Source: Bin5 sp965221345
GTDB lineage: Bacteria > Chloroflexota > Anaerolineae > Caldilineales > Caldilineaceae
Assembly (NCBI GenBank): GCA_965221345.1
Contig: CBDCSD010000002.1
Coordinates: 1-64,000 of the forward strand
DNA length: 64,000 nt
Direction of reading: 5' to 3'
Translations under genes and position numbers: made by a program
The notes under the pieces: model-generated
Database searches by the model: none
What the model was told of the DNA's origin: nothing
Seen by the model: the letters and a program-made list of their open reading frames with translations, nothing else
Shown: positions 54,158 through 63,947 of the stretch, one piece after another
How positions within the stretch are numbered: position 1 is the stretch's first letter
Layout: every line of letters starts with the position of its first letter

Positions 54158-57100
54158 GTGAGTAGCGAATATATCTTTGGCATCCATGATTTTGGCGGCG
54201 AAGAGCATATGCGCGCGGCCAAGAAACCGGGCTGGATCGTTCTCAGCGAAGTGCTGGGGCATGATCCGAACGATCACATGGGCAAAGATTACAGTTCTCT
54301 CGGTCGTCATGGATTGGGCGTGATTGTTTGCCTGAACAATGGATACTTTCCCCAGGGCACACTACCGCTGAGCAGTGAATACGCCAACTTCGCCCGCCGC
54401 TGCGCCAATTTTGTGGAGGCAAGCCAGGGATGCAGCCGTTGGGTGATCGGCAACGAGATGAACTATGCCATCGGGCGCCCCAGCACGGCGGCGGGGCTTG
54501 AGGCGCGCAAGCACGTTGGCGACACGCCTACCAGCGACCCCACGCTGCGCAGCATGCCAGAACGGTTCAGCGCACTGCTCAGCGCAACCGACAGGGAAGT
54601 CGCGAACGAATTTGCGGACGGAGAGGAGTTGATTACGCCCCAACTCTATGCCAGTTGCTATGGGATGTGCCGGCAGGCGATCCACGGACTTGAGGGCCAC
54701 GAAAGGGATCAGGTGTTGATCGGCGCGGTGGCGCCATGGAACAGCCAGACGATGTATCCCGGCAACCCTGGTGGCGACTGGATCAAATATTTTCAGGACA
54801 TTTTGCTGCAGTGCGGCGCCAGTGGTAGCGACGGAATCGCGTTGCATACCTATACCCACGGGGCGAATCCGACTCTGATTCTGGACAACAGCAAATTGCC
54901 GGACTTTCCTCAGTATCATTGTCACTTTCAGGCATATCGGGACTTTATGCATGCGATTCCCGTCAACATGCGCCATCTGCATGTCTACATTACCGAAACC
55001 GACCAAGGCGGCCCATGGGAGAACGTAAACAGAGGATGGATTCAGGCAGCTTATGCCGAAATCGATCGCTGGAACCGGCAGAATGCGCAAAAGATTCAGG
55101 CGATGGCGTTGTACCGTTGGCCGCAGTTGGACCGCTGGCATATCAAGGGGAAAGAAGGAGTAATCGAGGATTTTCGGGTCGCGTTGCGACACGACTATCG
55201 GTGGGGCAAAGAGGCCGAACAGTCTGTGCCGGCGAGCCAGCCGGAGCGCAAGTGGGAGCGCCAATCTGAACGCGAGCGGGAGGGCGCACCCGCCAGGGCC
55301 GCACAGGACCGGCAGGAGGTCGAAGAGGTCGAAGAGGTCGAAGTTACTGAAGAGATGAAGTTGGGCCGCGGCATGGTGTATCGGGTGCAGTGGCTGAAGG
55401 GGAAGCCCCCCAGCCCGCTACACGCAGGTCAGCGTGTAAATTTCCCGGTGACTGTTCGGAACACGGGCACGATTGCCTGGCCCGCCGCGGGTCCACAGCA
55501 GGTTGCGCTTGGCTATCACTTTTTTCAGAATCGAAGAGAGCTACCGTTTCCTGACGGCAGCCCCATACTTACGGCACTGCCCCACGATGTGGCAGCGGGC
55601 GAAACGGTCACTTTCGATGCGCAGATGGTCATTCCCGACCGTTCAGGCAACTTTACGCTTGTTCTGGATCTGGTTAGAGGCGGCGAGAACTGGTTCCAGG
55701 ATATGCAGTCGGACATTCTCACGCGCTGGCTGAATGTAAGCGAAGCGCAGCCCCAGACGGCCGACACCAGGCAAGCCGCACCGGTCGGAGACGACGAGGG
55801 AGTGCAGGATAGGGGAAGAGCAGAACGGGCATCGCCACCAGAAACGACCCCCGATCTGCAGGTCAGGGCGGAAGCGCGCTCGTCCCCGGCGTCCCATGGG
55901 CCGGCCGTCCTGGATATTGCCTCTTCTTTACCGCGCGGCGAAAACCCTTTTGCGCTGCGTACGCCGGACCAGATTCGGCGTTTGGTAATTTGTCACACGT
56001 CGGCGCCAACGGGCGTGCCGATTCCGACGATTGCACAAGCTCATGTTTCGCAGGGCTATCCTGGCATAGCGTACCACTACTTTGTGCTGGAAACGGGAGA
56101 AATTCTACAGGTAGCCGCGGTTGAGGCGGTGGTGAACGATGAGGCGGAGTGGAGCCTGACCGGTGTGAACATTTGTCTGGAGGGGAACTTCGACGATGCT
56201 ATTCCGCCCCCGGCGCAGTTGACGGCGGCGGCCCAGCTATGTGCCTGGATTTTGCCTCGATTCCATCTGACAGCACAAAGTGTTGTCGGTATGTGCGATT
56301 TGCTGGACACTTCAAGCCCGGGGAGCACCTTTAACAATGGTCCTGCCTGGAAGAGGGAGCTTCACGAGAAGATCGTCCAGTTTCTCACCGATTCACCGCT
56401 TTCACCGCCGACCGAGACGGTGGATGACGAGGCTCCACTGTTGCCGGAAGACAGCCCGGCTGCGCCCGGGCCTGAGAAGACGCCGACGCCGAGACCACCT
56501 ATCGAAGATGTGGTCACGCGCCTGCCGCGTGATCCGCAGCGTTTTTTCCAGCGACAGCCTGAGGATGTCGAGTTTATCGTCATCAACCACACGGCTGCGC
56601 CGCCGATCACTCCACTGCAGACAATTGCGGCGGCGTTCCATCGACGCCTGCCGGGAATTCTCTATCAGTTCTTTGTAGCATCTAACGGCACGGTCTACCA
56701 GACCCAGCCGATGATGCAGGTGGTGGACGGCAAGGTCCCGTATATTGCACGAGCCATCAACATCGGGTTTGCCGGTGAATTCAATGATGATATTCCGACT
56801 CCGGCACAGATCAAGTCGGGAAGACAGCTGATCGTCTGGCTGATGGATGAGTTTCCGCAGTTGACGCTGGCCAGTATTCGCGGGGTGAACGAATTCATCA
56901 ACCATACATCTCCCGGGGAGCAGTGGCTGCAAGGACGACGCTGGAAGGACATTCTGATCAATGCGGTCCGGACTGGCGCCGAAACGCCAGCGATGGATGA
57001 AGCGATCTCCGGGGGCGAAGAGTTTCTCGGTCCGGGTGGCCAGCAGCCCCCGAGCGGCGAGCAGACGGGGACCCGCGAGACGGCAGCATTTGGCCGCGAA

Positions 57101-58000
57101 GATGAGCGGATGCAACAGGGGATTGTGGAAGCGCGAGGGCAACCAAATCAGCGGGAGCAGGTAGCCCGACCGCAGATTCGGGACATCAGCCATGAATTGC
57201 CACAACATCCCACAGTGCAATATCGGCGTCGTCAGTTGGCAGCCATTACGCATATAGCCGTTCATCACACAGCCTTGCCACCCGCTGTCGGGCCGGAGCG
57301 CATCGCCCAGGCCCACGTTGCCGAAGATCTTGACCGTGGCAAGAAGGCCTGGTCGGGTATCGGCTACCACTATTTCATCCCCGCGGACGGTGAAATTCTG
57401 CAAACGCAGCCCTTGGAGCTGCGTACATACCACGTGGGCAGGCACAACTCCTACACGATTGGCGTCGTTTTCGCCGGCAGCTTCATGAACGGTTCTACGC
57501 CGACCCGGCAACAGATTCATTCCGGCGCACGACTGATCGCCTGGTTGGTGCAGGAGTTTCAGTTGCAGAATAGCAATGTCTTAGGCCACCAGGAGTTTTC
57601 GAACAATGCCACAGCCTGCCCCGGCAGCGAATGGCTGGGGGGAACCATCTGGCGCGACACGCTAATTGCGGAAATCGGGCGCGTCCAGGGCGGGGTCCCT
57701 CCTTATCATTATGTCCTATTCCTAACTGAGGAAGCGATGACGGCGACGATGGCGGGGGCCAGTCACTATTTTGACGAATTCAAGCCAGCTGCAGGCACTC
57801 TCCTGGAGGATGCGTTGCAGGCGCGCTATGTGACTCTTGTCGGGTCCGGGACCGGCCCGACAGCGGAGGCCGAGCGGCATCTGTCGAATGCCGGAGTGGA
57901 GATCGACCGCCTGGATGAATCCGAGGCCATATCGGCCCCGCAGAGACTATTGCAACTGGCCCACGATGGACGCCGCTTCCGGTCTTTGCTTGAGTCGTAG
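54158..58000 (+). CDS. Large multidomain protein: glycosidase-like domain, Ig-like domain, three PGRP/amidase_2 domains
   Basis: A 1280-residue protein with GTG start. Residues ~1-340 form a TIM-barrel-like, glycoside-hydrolase-like domain ('WVIGNEMNYAIGRP', 'YITETDQGG'). After an Arg/Glu linker comes an Ig-like domain (~410-530, 'VNFPVTVRNTGTIAWP', NBR1-like). Three amidase_2 repeats follow at ~600-745, ~790-935 and ~1000-1180. Only the third keeps all zinc ligands ('IAVHHTAL', 'LGHQEFSN...ACPGSEW'); in the others the last His and Cys are lost (MCD/SSPG, VNE/TSPG). No signal peptide is clear. ScpA follows 5 bp downstream. Confidence 0.75.
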   Translation: MSSEYIFGIHDFGGEEHMRAAKKPGWIVLSEVLGHDPNDHMGKDYSSLGRHGLGVIVCLNNGYFPQGTLPLSSEYANFARRCANFVEASQGCSRWVIGNEMNYAIGRPSTAAGLEARKHVGDTPTSDPTLRSMPERFSALLSATDREVANEFADGEELITPQLYASCYGMCRQAIHGLEGHERDQVLIGAVAPWNSQTMYPGNPGGDWIKYFQDILLQCGASGSDGIALHTYTHGANPTLILDNSKLPDFPQYHCHFQAYRDFMHAIPVNMRHLHVYITETDQGGPWENVNRGWIQAAYAEIDRWNRQNAQKIQAMALYRWPQLDRWHIKGKEGVIEDFRVALRHDYRWGKEAEQSVPASQPERKWERQSEREREGAPARAAQDRQEVEEVEEVEVTEEMKLGRGMVYRVQWLKGKPPSPLHAGQRVNFPVTVRNTGTIAWPAAGPQQVALGYHFFQNRRELPFPDGSPILTALPHDVAAGETVTFDAQMVIPDRSGNFTLVLDLVRGGENWFQDMQSDILTRWLNVSEAQPQTADTRQAAPVGDDEGVQDRGRAERASPPETTPDLQVRAEARSSPASHGPAVLDIASSLPRGENPFALRTPDQIRRLVICHTSAPTGVPIPTIAQAHVSQGYPGIAYHYFVLETGEILQVAAVEAVVNDEAEWSLTGVNICLEGNFDDAIPPPAQLTAAAQLCAWILPRFHLTAQSVVGMCDLLDTSSPGSTFNNGPAWKRELHEKIVQFLTDSPLSPPTETVDDEAPLLPEDSPAAPGPEKTPTPRPPIEDVVTRLPRDPQRFFQRQPEDVEFIVINHTAAPPITPLQTIAAAFHRRLPGILYQFFVASNGTVYQTQPMMQVVDGKVPYIARAINIGFAGEFNDDIPTPAQIKSGRQLIVWLMDEFPQLTLASIRGVNEFINHTSPGEQWLQGRRWKDILINAVRTGAETPAMDEAISGGEEFLGPGGQQPPSGEQTGTRETAAFGREDERMQQGIVEARGQPNQREQVARPQIRDISHELPQHPTVQYRRRQLAAITHIAVHHTALPPAVGPERIAQAHVAEDLDRGKKAWSGIGYHYFIPADGEILQTQPLELRTYHVGRHNSYTIGVVFAGSFMNGSTPTRQQIHSGARLIAWLVQEFQLQNSNVLGHQEFSNNATACPGSEWLGGTIWRDTLIAEIGRVQGGVPPYHYVLFLTEEAMTATMAGASHYFDEFKPAAGTLLEDALQARYVTLVGSGTGPTAEAERHLSNAGVEIDRLDESEAISAPQRLLQLAHDGRRFRSLLES

Positions 58001-58005
58001 ATGGC

Positions 58006-58755
58006 ATGGAAACCACGCTCAATCCGCTGGGAGCCGGCTACCCAGTCCGTCTTCCAATCTTCGATGGCCCAATCGAGCTACTGCTCCATCTGATCGAACG
58101 CCAGGAACTGGACATTACGGAAGTTTCGCTGGTGGCGATAACGGATCAGTACCTGCGTGCGATAGAAGGGATGCAGGAGATCGAGCCGGAAGCGCTGGCG
58201 GATTTTTTGGTAGTGGCGGCTCGCCTTCTCTACATTAAGAGCCGCGGCCTTTTGCCCCAGCCGGAAGTTGAAGAGGAGGAGGAGAAACAAAGCGAGGCGC
58301 TGCTTCAGCAGTTGCTGGACTATCGCCGATTCAAGGCCGCGGCGGACGAACTACGCCTGCGCGCTTCGATCGGATTGCGCACGAATGCGCGACTGGCTCC
58401 GCCGCAGATGGAACGCAGGTTGGATCTGTCCGCACTGACGATCGAAAGGCTTGCGGCTGCGGCGCAAAGGGCGCTGCGCAACGTCGCCAGCAGCCCGGCT
58501 CCGCCGACTGTGCGAGCCTACCCGATCACAGTTGCCGAGCGGATCTCCGCCATCCGGGAACGAATCAGAAGCCAAGCAGGCATAGACGGCGGGGGCGACA
58601 GGTATCTGTCCTTTACGGCGCTTCTGTCCCAGAGCCGCAGTCGACTGGAGATCGTGGTAACGTTCCTGGCAGTTCTGGAGTTGATCAAGCAACGGGAAAT
58701 TGCGGCCGAACAGCACGAAACTTTCGGCGAGATTGTCCTGCGCAGCGTGCTATAA
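58006..58755 (+). CDS. scpA: Segregation and condensation protein A
   Basis: A 249-residue kleisin that bridges SMC heads. 'FDGPIELLLHLIERQELDITEVSLVAITDQYL' and the helical 'ADFLVVAARLLYIKSRGLLP' are classical ScpA; the C-terminal winged helix 'VVTFLAVLELIKQREI' is present. ScpB is usually encoded directly after scpA; here a terminator and a convergent acs gene follow instead. It probably shares a transcript with the PGRP-type gene. Confidence 0.92.
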   Translation: METTLNPLGAGYPVRLPIFDGPIELLLHLIERQELDITEVSLVAITDQYLRAIEGMQEIEPEALADFLVVAARLLYIKSRGLLPQPEVEEEEEKQSEALLQQLLDYRRFKAAADELRLRASIGLRTNARLAPPQMERRLDLSALTIERLAAAAQRALRNVASSPAPPTVRAYPITVAERISAIRERIRSQAGIDGGGDRYLSFTALLSQSRSRLEIVVTFLAVLELIKQREIAAEQHETFGEIVLRSVL

Positions 58756-58837
58756 GAGGAAAAATGGGACGGACGGGAGGAGCAGGATAGTTCGAATTGC
58801 GAAATTGAGGGTGAAGGGGCAGAAATGTGCGGTCCAG

Positions 58838-58879
58838 CGGGGGCTGGCGTCGATTTGGAACGATGCCAGCCCCCGTTTT
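58838..58879 (+). terminator. Terminator after scpA
   Basis: CGGGGGCTGGC (58838-58848) pairs over 11 bp with GCCAGCCCCCG (58865-58875), followed by TTTT. It separates scpA from the convergent acs gene. Confidence 0.75.
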
Positions 58880-58882
58880 GGT

Positions 58883-60814
58883 CTAGTCGGCCAGAGTGCT
58901 TACGTCGCCGATTGGCAAGCCCTGGACCTGGGCCTTAAGCAGTCGGCGCATGATTTTGCCGGATCGGGTCTTAGGGAGGCCGTCGACGATGCTCAGCTCC
59001 GCGGGCACGGCGATCGGACCGACTTCGTGACGCACGTGAAGTTTCAGGGCGTCGATCAGATCGGTGCTGCCACTGACGCCGTCGTTGAGGATGCAGAAGG
59101 CGTGGATTACGTTGCCGCGCAGCTCGTGTGGAATGCCGACGCAGGCGGCTTCGGCCACGTCGGGATGGCTGACCAGCGCACTTTCGATTTCGGCGGTACC
59201 GAGCCGGTAACCGCTGACTTTGATGACATCATCCATGCGGCCGATGATCCAGAAGTAGCCGTCGGGGTCGCGGCGGGCGCTGTCGCCGGTGAAGTACCAG
59301 CCCTGCTTGGAAAATTCGGACCAATACTGCTCCACATAGCGGTCGGGGTCTCCCCAGACGGTACGCGCCATTCCCGGCCAGGGCCGCTTGATGACAAGAT
59401 AGCCGTCCTCATTCGGTTCACAGGTGGAGCCGTCTTCCCTTACGACGCCGGCTTCGATGCCGGTGAAAGGCAGGGTGGCGCTGCCCGGTTTGAGGGCGAC
59501 AACGGGAGTGGGAGTAATCATGAAGCCGCCGGTTTCGGTCTGCCACCATGTATCCATGATTGGGCAGTTTTCGCGGCCGATCACGCGGTGATACCAACGC
59601 CAGGCTTCGGGATTAATCGGTTCGCCGACACTGCCAAGGAGGCGCAGGCTGGACAGGTCGTGCTGATCGGCCCAGGCGTCGCCGAAGCGCATCAGCCCGC
59701 GAATGGCGGTGGGGGCGGTATACAGAATTGTTATGCCGTAATCCTCGACCAGTTTCCAGTAGCGATTCGGATGGGGATAGTCGGGCGCGCCCTCATACAT
59801 GAAACCGGTAGAGCCGAGGATGAGCGGGGCATAGACGATGTAACTGTGCCCGGTTATCCAGCCGGGGTCGGCGGCGCACCACCACAGATCGTCCTCTTTC
59901 AGATCGAAGACATATTTTAGTGTGGTAGCAATATAGACCTGATAGCCGCCGCAGGTGTGGAGGACACCTTTGGGTCTGCCGGTTGTGCCGGAAGTGTAGA
60001 GGATGAAGAGAGGATCTTCGGCGTCCATTAGTTCCGACTCGCAAACGGGGCTGGCGATGGGAAGGGCCATCAGCTCGTGCCACCAGCGATCGCGGCCGGG
60101 GGTCATCTGCACATCCTGCATTGTGCGCTGGAAGACGATGACCGATTCAACGATGGAGCTACGCTTGACGGCGGCGTCGGAGATGTCTTTCAGGTTGACG
60201 GTCTTACCGCGCAACCATGCCCCGTCACAGGTGATCAGCACTCTTGATTGGGCGTCGTCGATGCGATTGGCCAGAGCCTGTTCGCTAAAACCGCCGTAGA
60301 CGACCGAATGGACTGCGCCGATCTTGGTGACGGCCAGCATCGCGATCATCAGTTCCGGGGTCCGTCCCATATAGATGGTTACGGTATCGCCCTTTCTGAC
60401 ACCTTCGCCTTTGAGCACATTGGCGAATTTGTTGACCTCCTGCCAGAGCTGGTAATAGCTGTAGGTCTGCTTTGCCCCGTCTTCGGCTTCCCAGATCAGC
60501 GCCAGCTTGTGTTTGCGCCAGGTCTTGGCGTGCCTGTCCAAAGCGTTGTATGCGATGTTGGTTTTGCCGCCGACAAACCATTTGAAGAACGGCGCGCCGC
60601 TATCGTCCAGCACCTTTTCGTAAGGTTCAAACCAGTCGATCAACTCGCGTGCGCGCGCATCCCAGTAGGCCTCGATATCTGCGAGCGCTTCGTGACGCAG
60701 ATCCAGATAGTTGGGTACGTTGGCGTTGGCGATCGCCGAAGGTTCAGGTTGGTACAGTTCGCTGTCGGTGGCAGGAATCTCGATAGCCTGACCGTTTGAG
60801 CTCTGTTCCGACAT
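58883..60814 (-). CDS. acs: Acetyl-CoA synthetase (AMP-forming)
   Basis: A 643-residue acetate-CoA ligase. 'LYTSGTTGRPKGVLHTCGGY' is the phosphate-binding loop, 'WWQTETGGFMITP' and 'GDSARRDPDGYFWIIGRMDDVIKVSGYRLG' follow, and the regulatory/catalytic Lys620 in 'TRSGKIMRR' is kept, so activity may be controlled by acetylation. ATG 60814 has GGAGGGAAG. It forms a minus-strand cluster with sucD and sucC, 77 bp from sucD. Confidence 0.93.
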   Translation of the reverse strand: MSEQSSNGQAIEIPATDSELYQPEPSAIANANVPNYLDLRHEALADIEAYWDARARELIDWFEPYEKVLDDSGAPFFKWFVGGKTNIAYNALDRHAKTWRKHKLALIWEAEDGAKQTYSYYQLWQEVNKFANVLKGEGVRKGDTVTIYMGRTPELMIAMLAVTKIGAVHSVVYGGFSEQALANRIDDAQSRVLITCDGAWLRGKTVNLKDISDAAVKRSSIVESVIVFQRTMQDVQMTPGRDRWWHELMALPIASPVCESELMDAEDPLFILYTSGTTGRPKGVLHTCGGYQVYIATTLKYVFDLKEDDLWWCAADPGWITGHSYIVYAPLILGSTGFMYEGAPDYPHPNRYWKLVEDYGITILYTAPTAIRGLMRFGDAWADQHDLSSLRLLGSVGEPINPEAWRWYHRVIGRENCPIMDTWWQTETGGFMITPTPVVALKPGSATLPFTGIEAGVVREDGSTCEPNEDGYLVIKRPWPGMARTVWGDPDRYVEQYWSEFSKQGWYFTGDSARRDPDGYFWIIGRMDDVIKVSGYRLGTAEIESALVSHPDVAEAACVGIPHELRGNVIHAFCILNDGVSGSTDLIDALKLHVRHEVGPIAVPAELSIVDGLPKTRSGKIMRRLLKAQVQGLPIGDVSTLAD

Positions 60815-60890
60815 TCTTCCCTCCTTCATTCAGTGTCTAGTGGTTCGCTGCGGGATTGGCGATTATGATAGCACACTCTTGATCGATGGT

Positions 60891-61760
60891 TCAGATATTT
60901 TGTGCGGCCAGTTCGGCGATCTCTTCAGGGTGGCGGGCGATGGCAACGCCGGCGCTTTGGAGCGCTTCGATCTTTTCGGCGGCGGTGCCTTCGCCGCCAG
61001 AGATGATGGCGCCGGCGTGGCCCATACGTTTGCCGGGAGGAGCGGTCTGGCCGGCGATGAATGCGATAACCGGTTTGCTCATTTCCGTTCTAATGTAGTC
61101 GGCGGCGACTTGCTCGTCGGCCCCGCCTATCTCTCCAATCAGGACGACCTGGCCAGTTCCGGAATCCTGCTCAAACATTTGCAGCACGTCGAGAAAGTTC
61201 AGCCCTTTTATGGGGTCGCCGCCGATGCCAACGGCGGTACTCTGGCCGATTCCGCGCGCTGTGAGGGCATAGATGACTTCGTAGGTGAGCGTGCCCGAAC
61301 GGCTGACGATACCGACATTGCCGGGAGTGTGGATATGGCCGGCCATGATGCCCACTTTGGAAGTTCCCGGCGAGATCAGTCCGGGGCAGTTGGGCCCGAT
61401 TAACAAGGAATCGGTCGTGTCCAGAAAGGAGCGGGAGCGGGCCATATCGAGGGCGGGGATATTCTCGGTGATACATACGATCAGGGCGATACCGGCGTCG
61501 GCGGCCTCGAGGAGGGCGTCGACGGCGAAGGCGGCCGGGACGAAGATAATGCTGGTGTTGGCGTCGGTAGTGGCGACGGCTTCGTGCATGGTATCAAAGA
61601 CCGGGGTATTGCCGACAGCCCACTGACCGCCGCGGCCGGGGACGGCGCCGGCCACTACATTTGTGCCATATTGGATCATCTGCTGGGCGTGGAAGGCACC
61701 CTGGCTTCCGGTAATGCCCTGGACGATCAGGCGGGTCTCATTATCGACGAGGATACTCAT
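60891..61760 (-). CDS. sucD: Succinate-CoA ligase, alpha subunit
   Basis: A 289-residue alpha subunit that carries the phosphohistidine. 'VQGITGSQGAFHAQQM', 'CITENIPALDM', 'LIGPNCPGLISPG' and the active-site His248 in 'KRMGHAGAI' are visible. It forms succinyl-CoA/ATP exchange in the TCA cycle. Its ATG overlaps the sucC stop by 4 bp, so translation is coupled. Confidence 0.95.
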   Translation of the reverse strand: MSILVDNETRLIVQGITGSQGAFHAQQMIQYGTNVVAGAVPGRGGQWAVGNTPVFDTMHEAVATTDANTSIIFVPAAFAVDALLEAADAGIALIVCITENIPALDMARSRSFLDTTDSLLIGPNCPGLISPGTSKVGIMAGHIHTPGNVGIVSRSGTLTYEVIYALTARGIGQSTAVGIGGDPIKGLNFLDVLQMFEQDSGTGQVVLIGEIGGADEQVAADYIRTEMSKPVIAFIAGQTAPPGKRMGHAGAIISGGEGTAAEKIEALQSAGVAIARHPEEIAELAAQNI

Positions 61761-62899
61761 TGGGGTTCTCCTTTGGCGGCGGCGACAGCCATCTGCACGG
61801 CTTCCGACAGCCTGTTGGCGGAGGGAAGATTGGAGGCGGCCAGAATCTGGCGGCCTTCATCCTCGTTTACACCCACCATACGCACGACGATCGGCACGTC
61901 TACGTGCAGGCTATCGATAGCCTCAACGATCCCATTGGCCACCTCATCGCAGCGGGTGATGCCGCCAAAGATATTGATGAGAACCGCCTTCACGCGCGCG
62001 TCTCGCAGAATGATACTTAACGCGGCGAGGACTTTGTCAGCGCCTGCGCCGCCACCGATATCCAGGAAGTTGGCCGGGTTGCCGCCATAGAGTTTGATGA
62101 TATCCATAGTGGCCATGGCCAAGCCGGCGCCGTTCACCATGCAGCCGATTTCGCCATCCAGGTCGATATAGCTGAGCCCCGCCTCGCGGGCTTCGGTCTC
62201 GGTGGGGCTGTCCTCATCCGGATCGCGCATGGCAGCCATTTGCTTTTGGCGGGGCAAGGCGCTGTCATCAAGCAGGATTTTGCCATCGACCGCTTCCAGT
62301 TGATTGTCCCCGTTGATGACCAGGGGATTGATCTCTGCGAGGCTGGCGTCGCTCTCGACAAAGGCCCGATACAGACTCTGGGCGATTTTGGCGAAGGCGG
62401 AAATATGCTCTTTGGGCAGGCCGATGCCATAGGCCAGCTGGCGGGCCTGGTATCCCTGCATGCCCAGCAGCGGATGGACATGAACGGTGATAATCTTTTC
62501 GGGCGTTTGGGAGGCGACCTCTTCTATCTCTACGCCACCCTCGCTGCTGGCCATAATTGCCACTCTGCGGGCGTTGCGGTCGAGAACTGCGCCCAGATAG
62601 ATTTCGGATCGGATGTCGGCGGCTTCGTCCACCAAGACCTTTTTCACCGTCAGGCCTTTGATGTCCATGCCGAGGATATGTCCGGCCACCTCCTCGGCCT
62701 CATCTGGCGTGCGCGCCAGTTTGATGCCGCCGGCCTTGCCGCGTCCGCCGACCAGGACCTGGCTCTTGATGACGACCGGTTTGCCGATTTTCTCAGCGAT
62801 GGCACGTGCTTCGGCCGGCGAGGATGCGACTTCCCCATGGGGAATGGGCACTCCATATTGGGCGAAAACTCGTTTCGATTGGTATTCGTGTAACTTCAA
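61757..62899 (-). CDS. sucC: Succinate-CoA ligase, beta subunit
   Basis: A 380-residue beta subunit with ATP-grasp domain: 'MKLHEYQSKRVFAQYGVPIP', 'VVIKSQVLVGGRGKAGGIKLA', 'AEINPLVINGDNQLEAVDGK' and C-terminal 'NIFGGITRCDEVANGI'. It is the first gene of sucC-sucD and overlaps sucD by 4 bp. The gap upstream to the permease gene is 116 bp. Confidence 0.95.
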   Translation of the reverse strand: MKLHEYQSKRVFAQYGVPIPHGEVASSPAEARAIAEKIGKPVVIKSQVLVGGRGKAGGIKLARTPDEAEEVAGHILGMDIKGLTVKKVLVDEAADIRSEIYLGAVLDRNARRVAIMASSEGGVEIEEVASQTPEKIITVHVHPLLGMQGYQARQLAYGIGLPKEHISAFAKIAQSLYRAFVESDASLAEINPLVINGDNQLEAVDGKILLDDSALPRQKQMAAMRDPDEDSPTETEAREAGLSYIDLDGEIGCMVNGAGLAMATMDIIKLYGGNPANFLDIGGGAGADKVLAALSIILRDARVKAVLINIFGGITRCDEVANGIVEAIDSLHVDVPIVVRMVGVNEDEGRQILAASNLPSANRLSEAVQMAVAAAKGEPQ

Positions 62900-63015
62900 G
62901 ACAAGGCTCCTCTTCGGTCATAGCAGTGATGTGTGCGATAAAGGGATGCACTATGATTGCGGTCCCCGGCGGGGAGTGGACAGGCGCCCCCTATTGTTTG
63001 GCGCCAACCTCGGGC

Positions 63016-63921
63016 TCAGCCTTTCAGTCCTGTGAGAGCGATACCTCTGATAATCTGACGTTGGAAGATAAGGAAGACGATGAGTAGAGGAATACTGGCA
63101 AGGCTGGCCGCGGTCATGATTTTCTCCCAATGGGTGGTGGATTCGCCACGGAAGAAGCTCAGGCCGACGGGCAGGGTGTAGAACTCGCGGCTGTTGGCCA
63201 GGATCAACGGCCACAGGTAGGCGTTCCAGTTGCCGATAAAGTTGAAGATCGCCAAGGCGGCGATGGCGGGTTTGACAAGCGGCACGGCGATGCGCCACCA
63301 GATACCGAACTCGTTCATGCCATCGATACGGGCGGCGTCCAAGAGTTCATTGGGGACGCCGTCGTAGAATTGACGCATGAGAAAGATGCCGGCCGCGGTG
63401 ATGACACCGGGGAAGGCGATGCCCCAGTATTGGGCGTAGCCGATATGCCAGTTCCAGTTTACGCTCATCGTGAACCAGGGGATGATGAGCATTTCGGTCG
63501 GGATCATGAGAGTGCCGAGCATACCAATGAAGATGATATTTTTGCCCGGAAAGTCGAATTTGTTAAGTGTGTAACCGACCAGGCAGTCGAAAAAAATAAC
63601 GCTTGTCGTGCTGATTGTGGCAACAATTATGCTGTTAAGATACCAACGTTCGAAACTACTGGTATTGAGCACGTTCAGGTAGTTTTGCAGGGTCGGATTT
63701 GCGGGAAAGAAGGAGAAGTTAACCAGTTCCGGCGGCGGCTTTACACTTGTCAGAATCATCCAGAAAAAGGGCGTGACCATGCAGATCCCGCCAATGGTAA
63801 GAAGGAAATATGCGATCAGGACCGCCCAACCGAAACGACGGCCTCCTTTGCCTCGGGCAGGCATGAAATGTTCTGCGATCTGCAGAGCGCCGTCGTTGCC
63901 GATATCGGTTGAAGTAGCCAT
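63016..63921 (-). CDS. Carbohydrate ABC transporter permease (MalG-like)
   Basis: A 301-residue inner-membrane protein with six TM helices ('WAVLIAYFLLTIGGICMVTP' first) and the EAA loop 'ELLDAARIDGMNEFGIWWRI' that docks the ATPase. ATG 63921 follows GAGGAG. It is the second of two sugar permeases; the first ends 27 bp upstream. Binding protein and ATPase are beyond the window. Confidence 0.92.
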   Translation of the reverse strand: MATSTDIGNDGALQIAEHFMPARGKGGRRFGWAVLIAYFLLTIGGICMVTPFFWMILTSVKPPPELVNFSFFPANPTLQNYLNVLNTSSFERWYLNSIIVATISTTSVIFFDCLVGYTLNKFDFPGKNIIFIGMLGTLMIPTEMLIIPWFTMSVNWNWHIGYAQYWGIAFPGVITAAGIFLMRQFYDGVPNELLDAARIDGMNEFGIWWRIAVPLVKPAIAALAIFNFIGNWNAYLWPLILANSREFYTLPVGLSFFRGESTTHWEKIMTAASLASIPLLIVFLIFQRQIIRGIALTGLKG

Positions 63922-63947
63922 GACCAACGTCTCCTCGGCGCCTCTGC

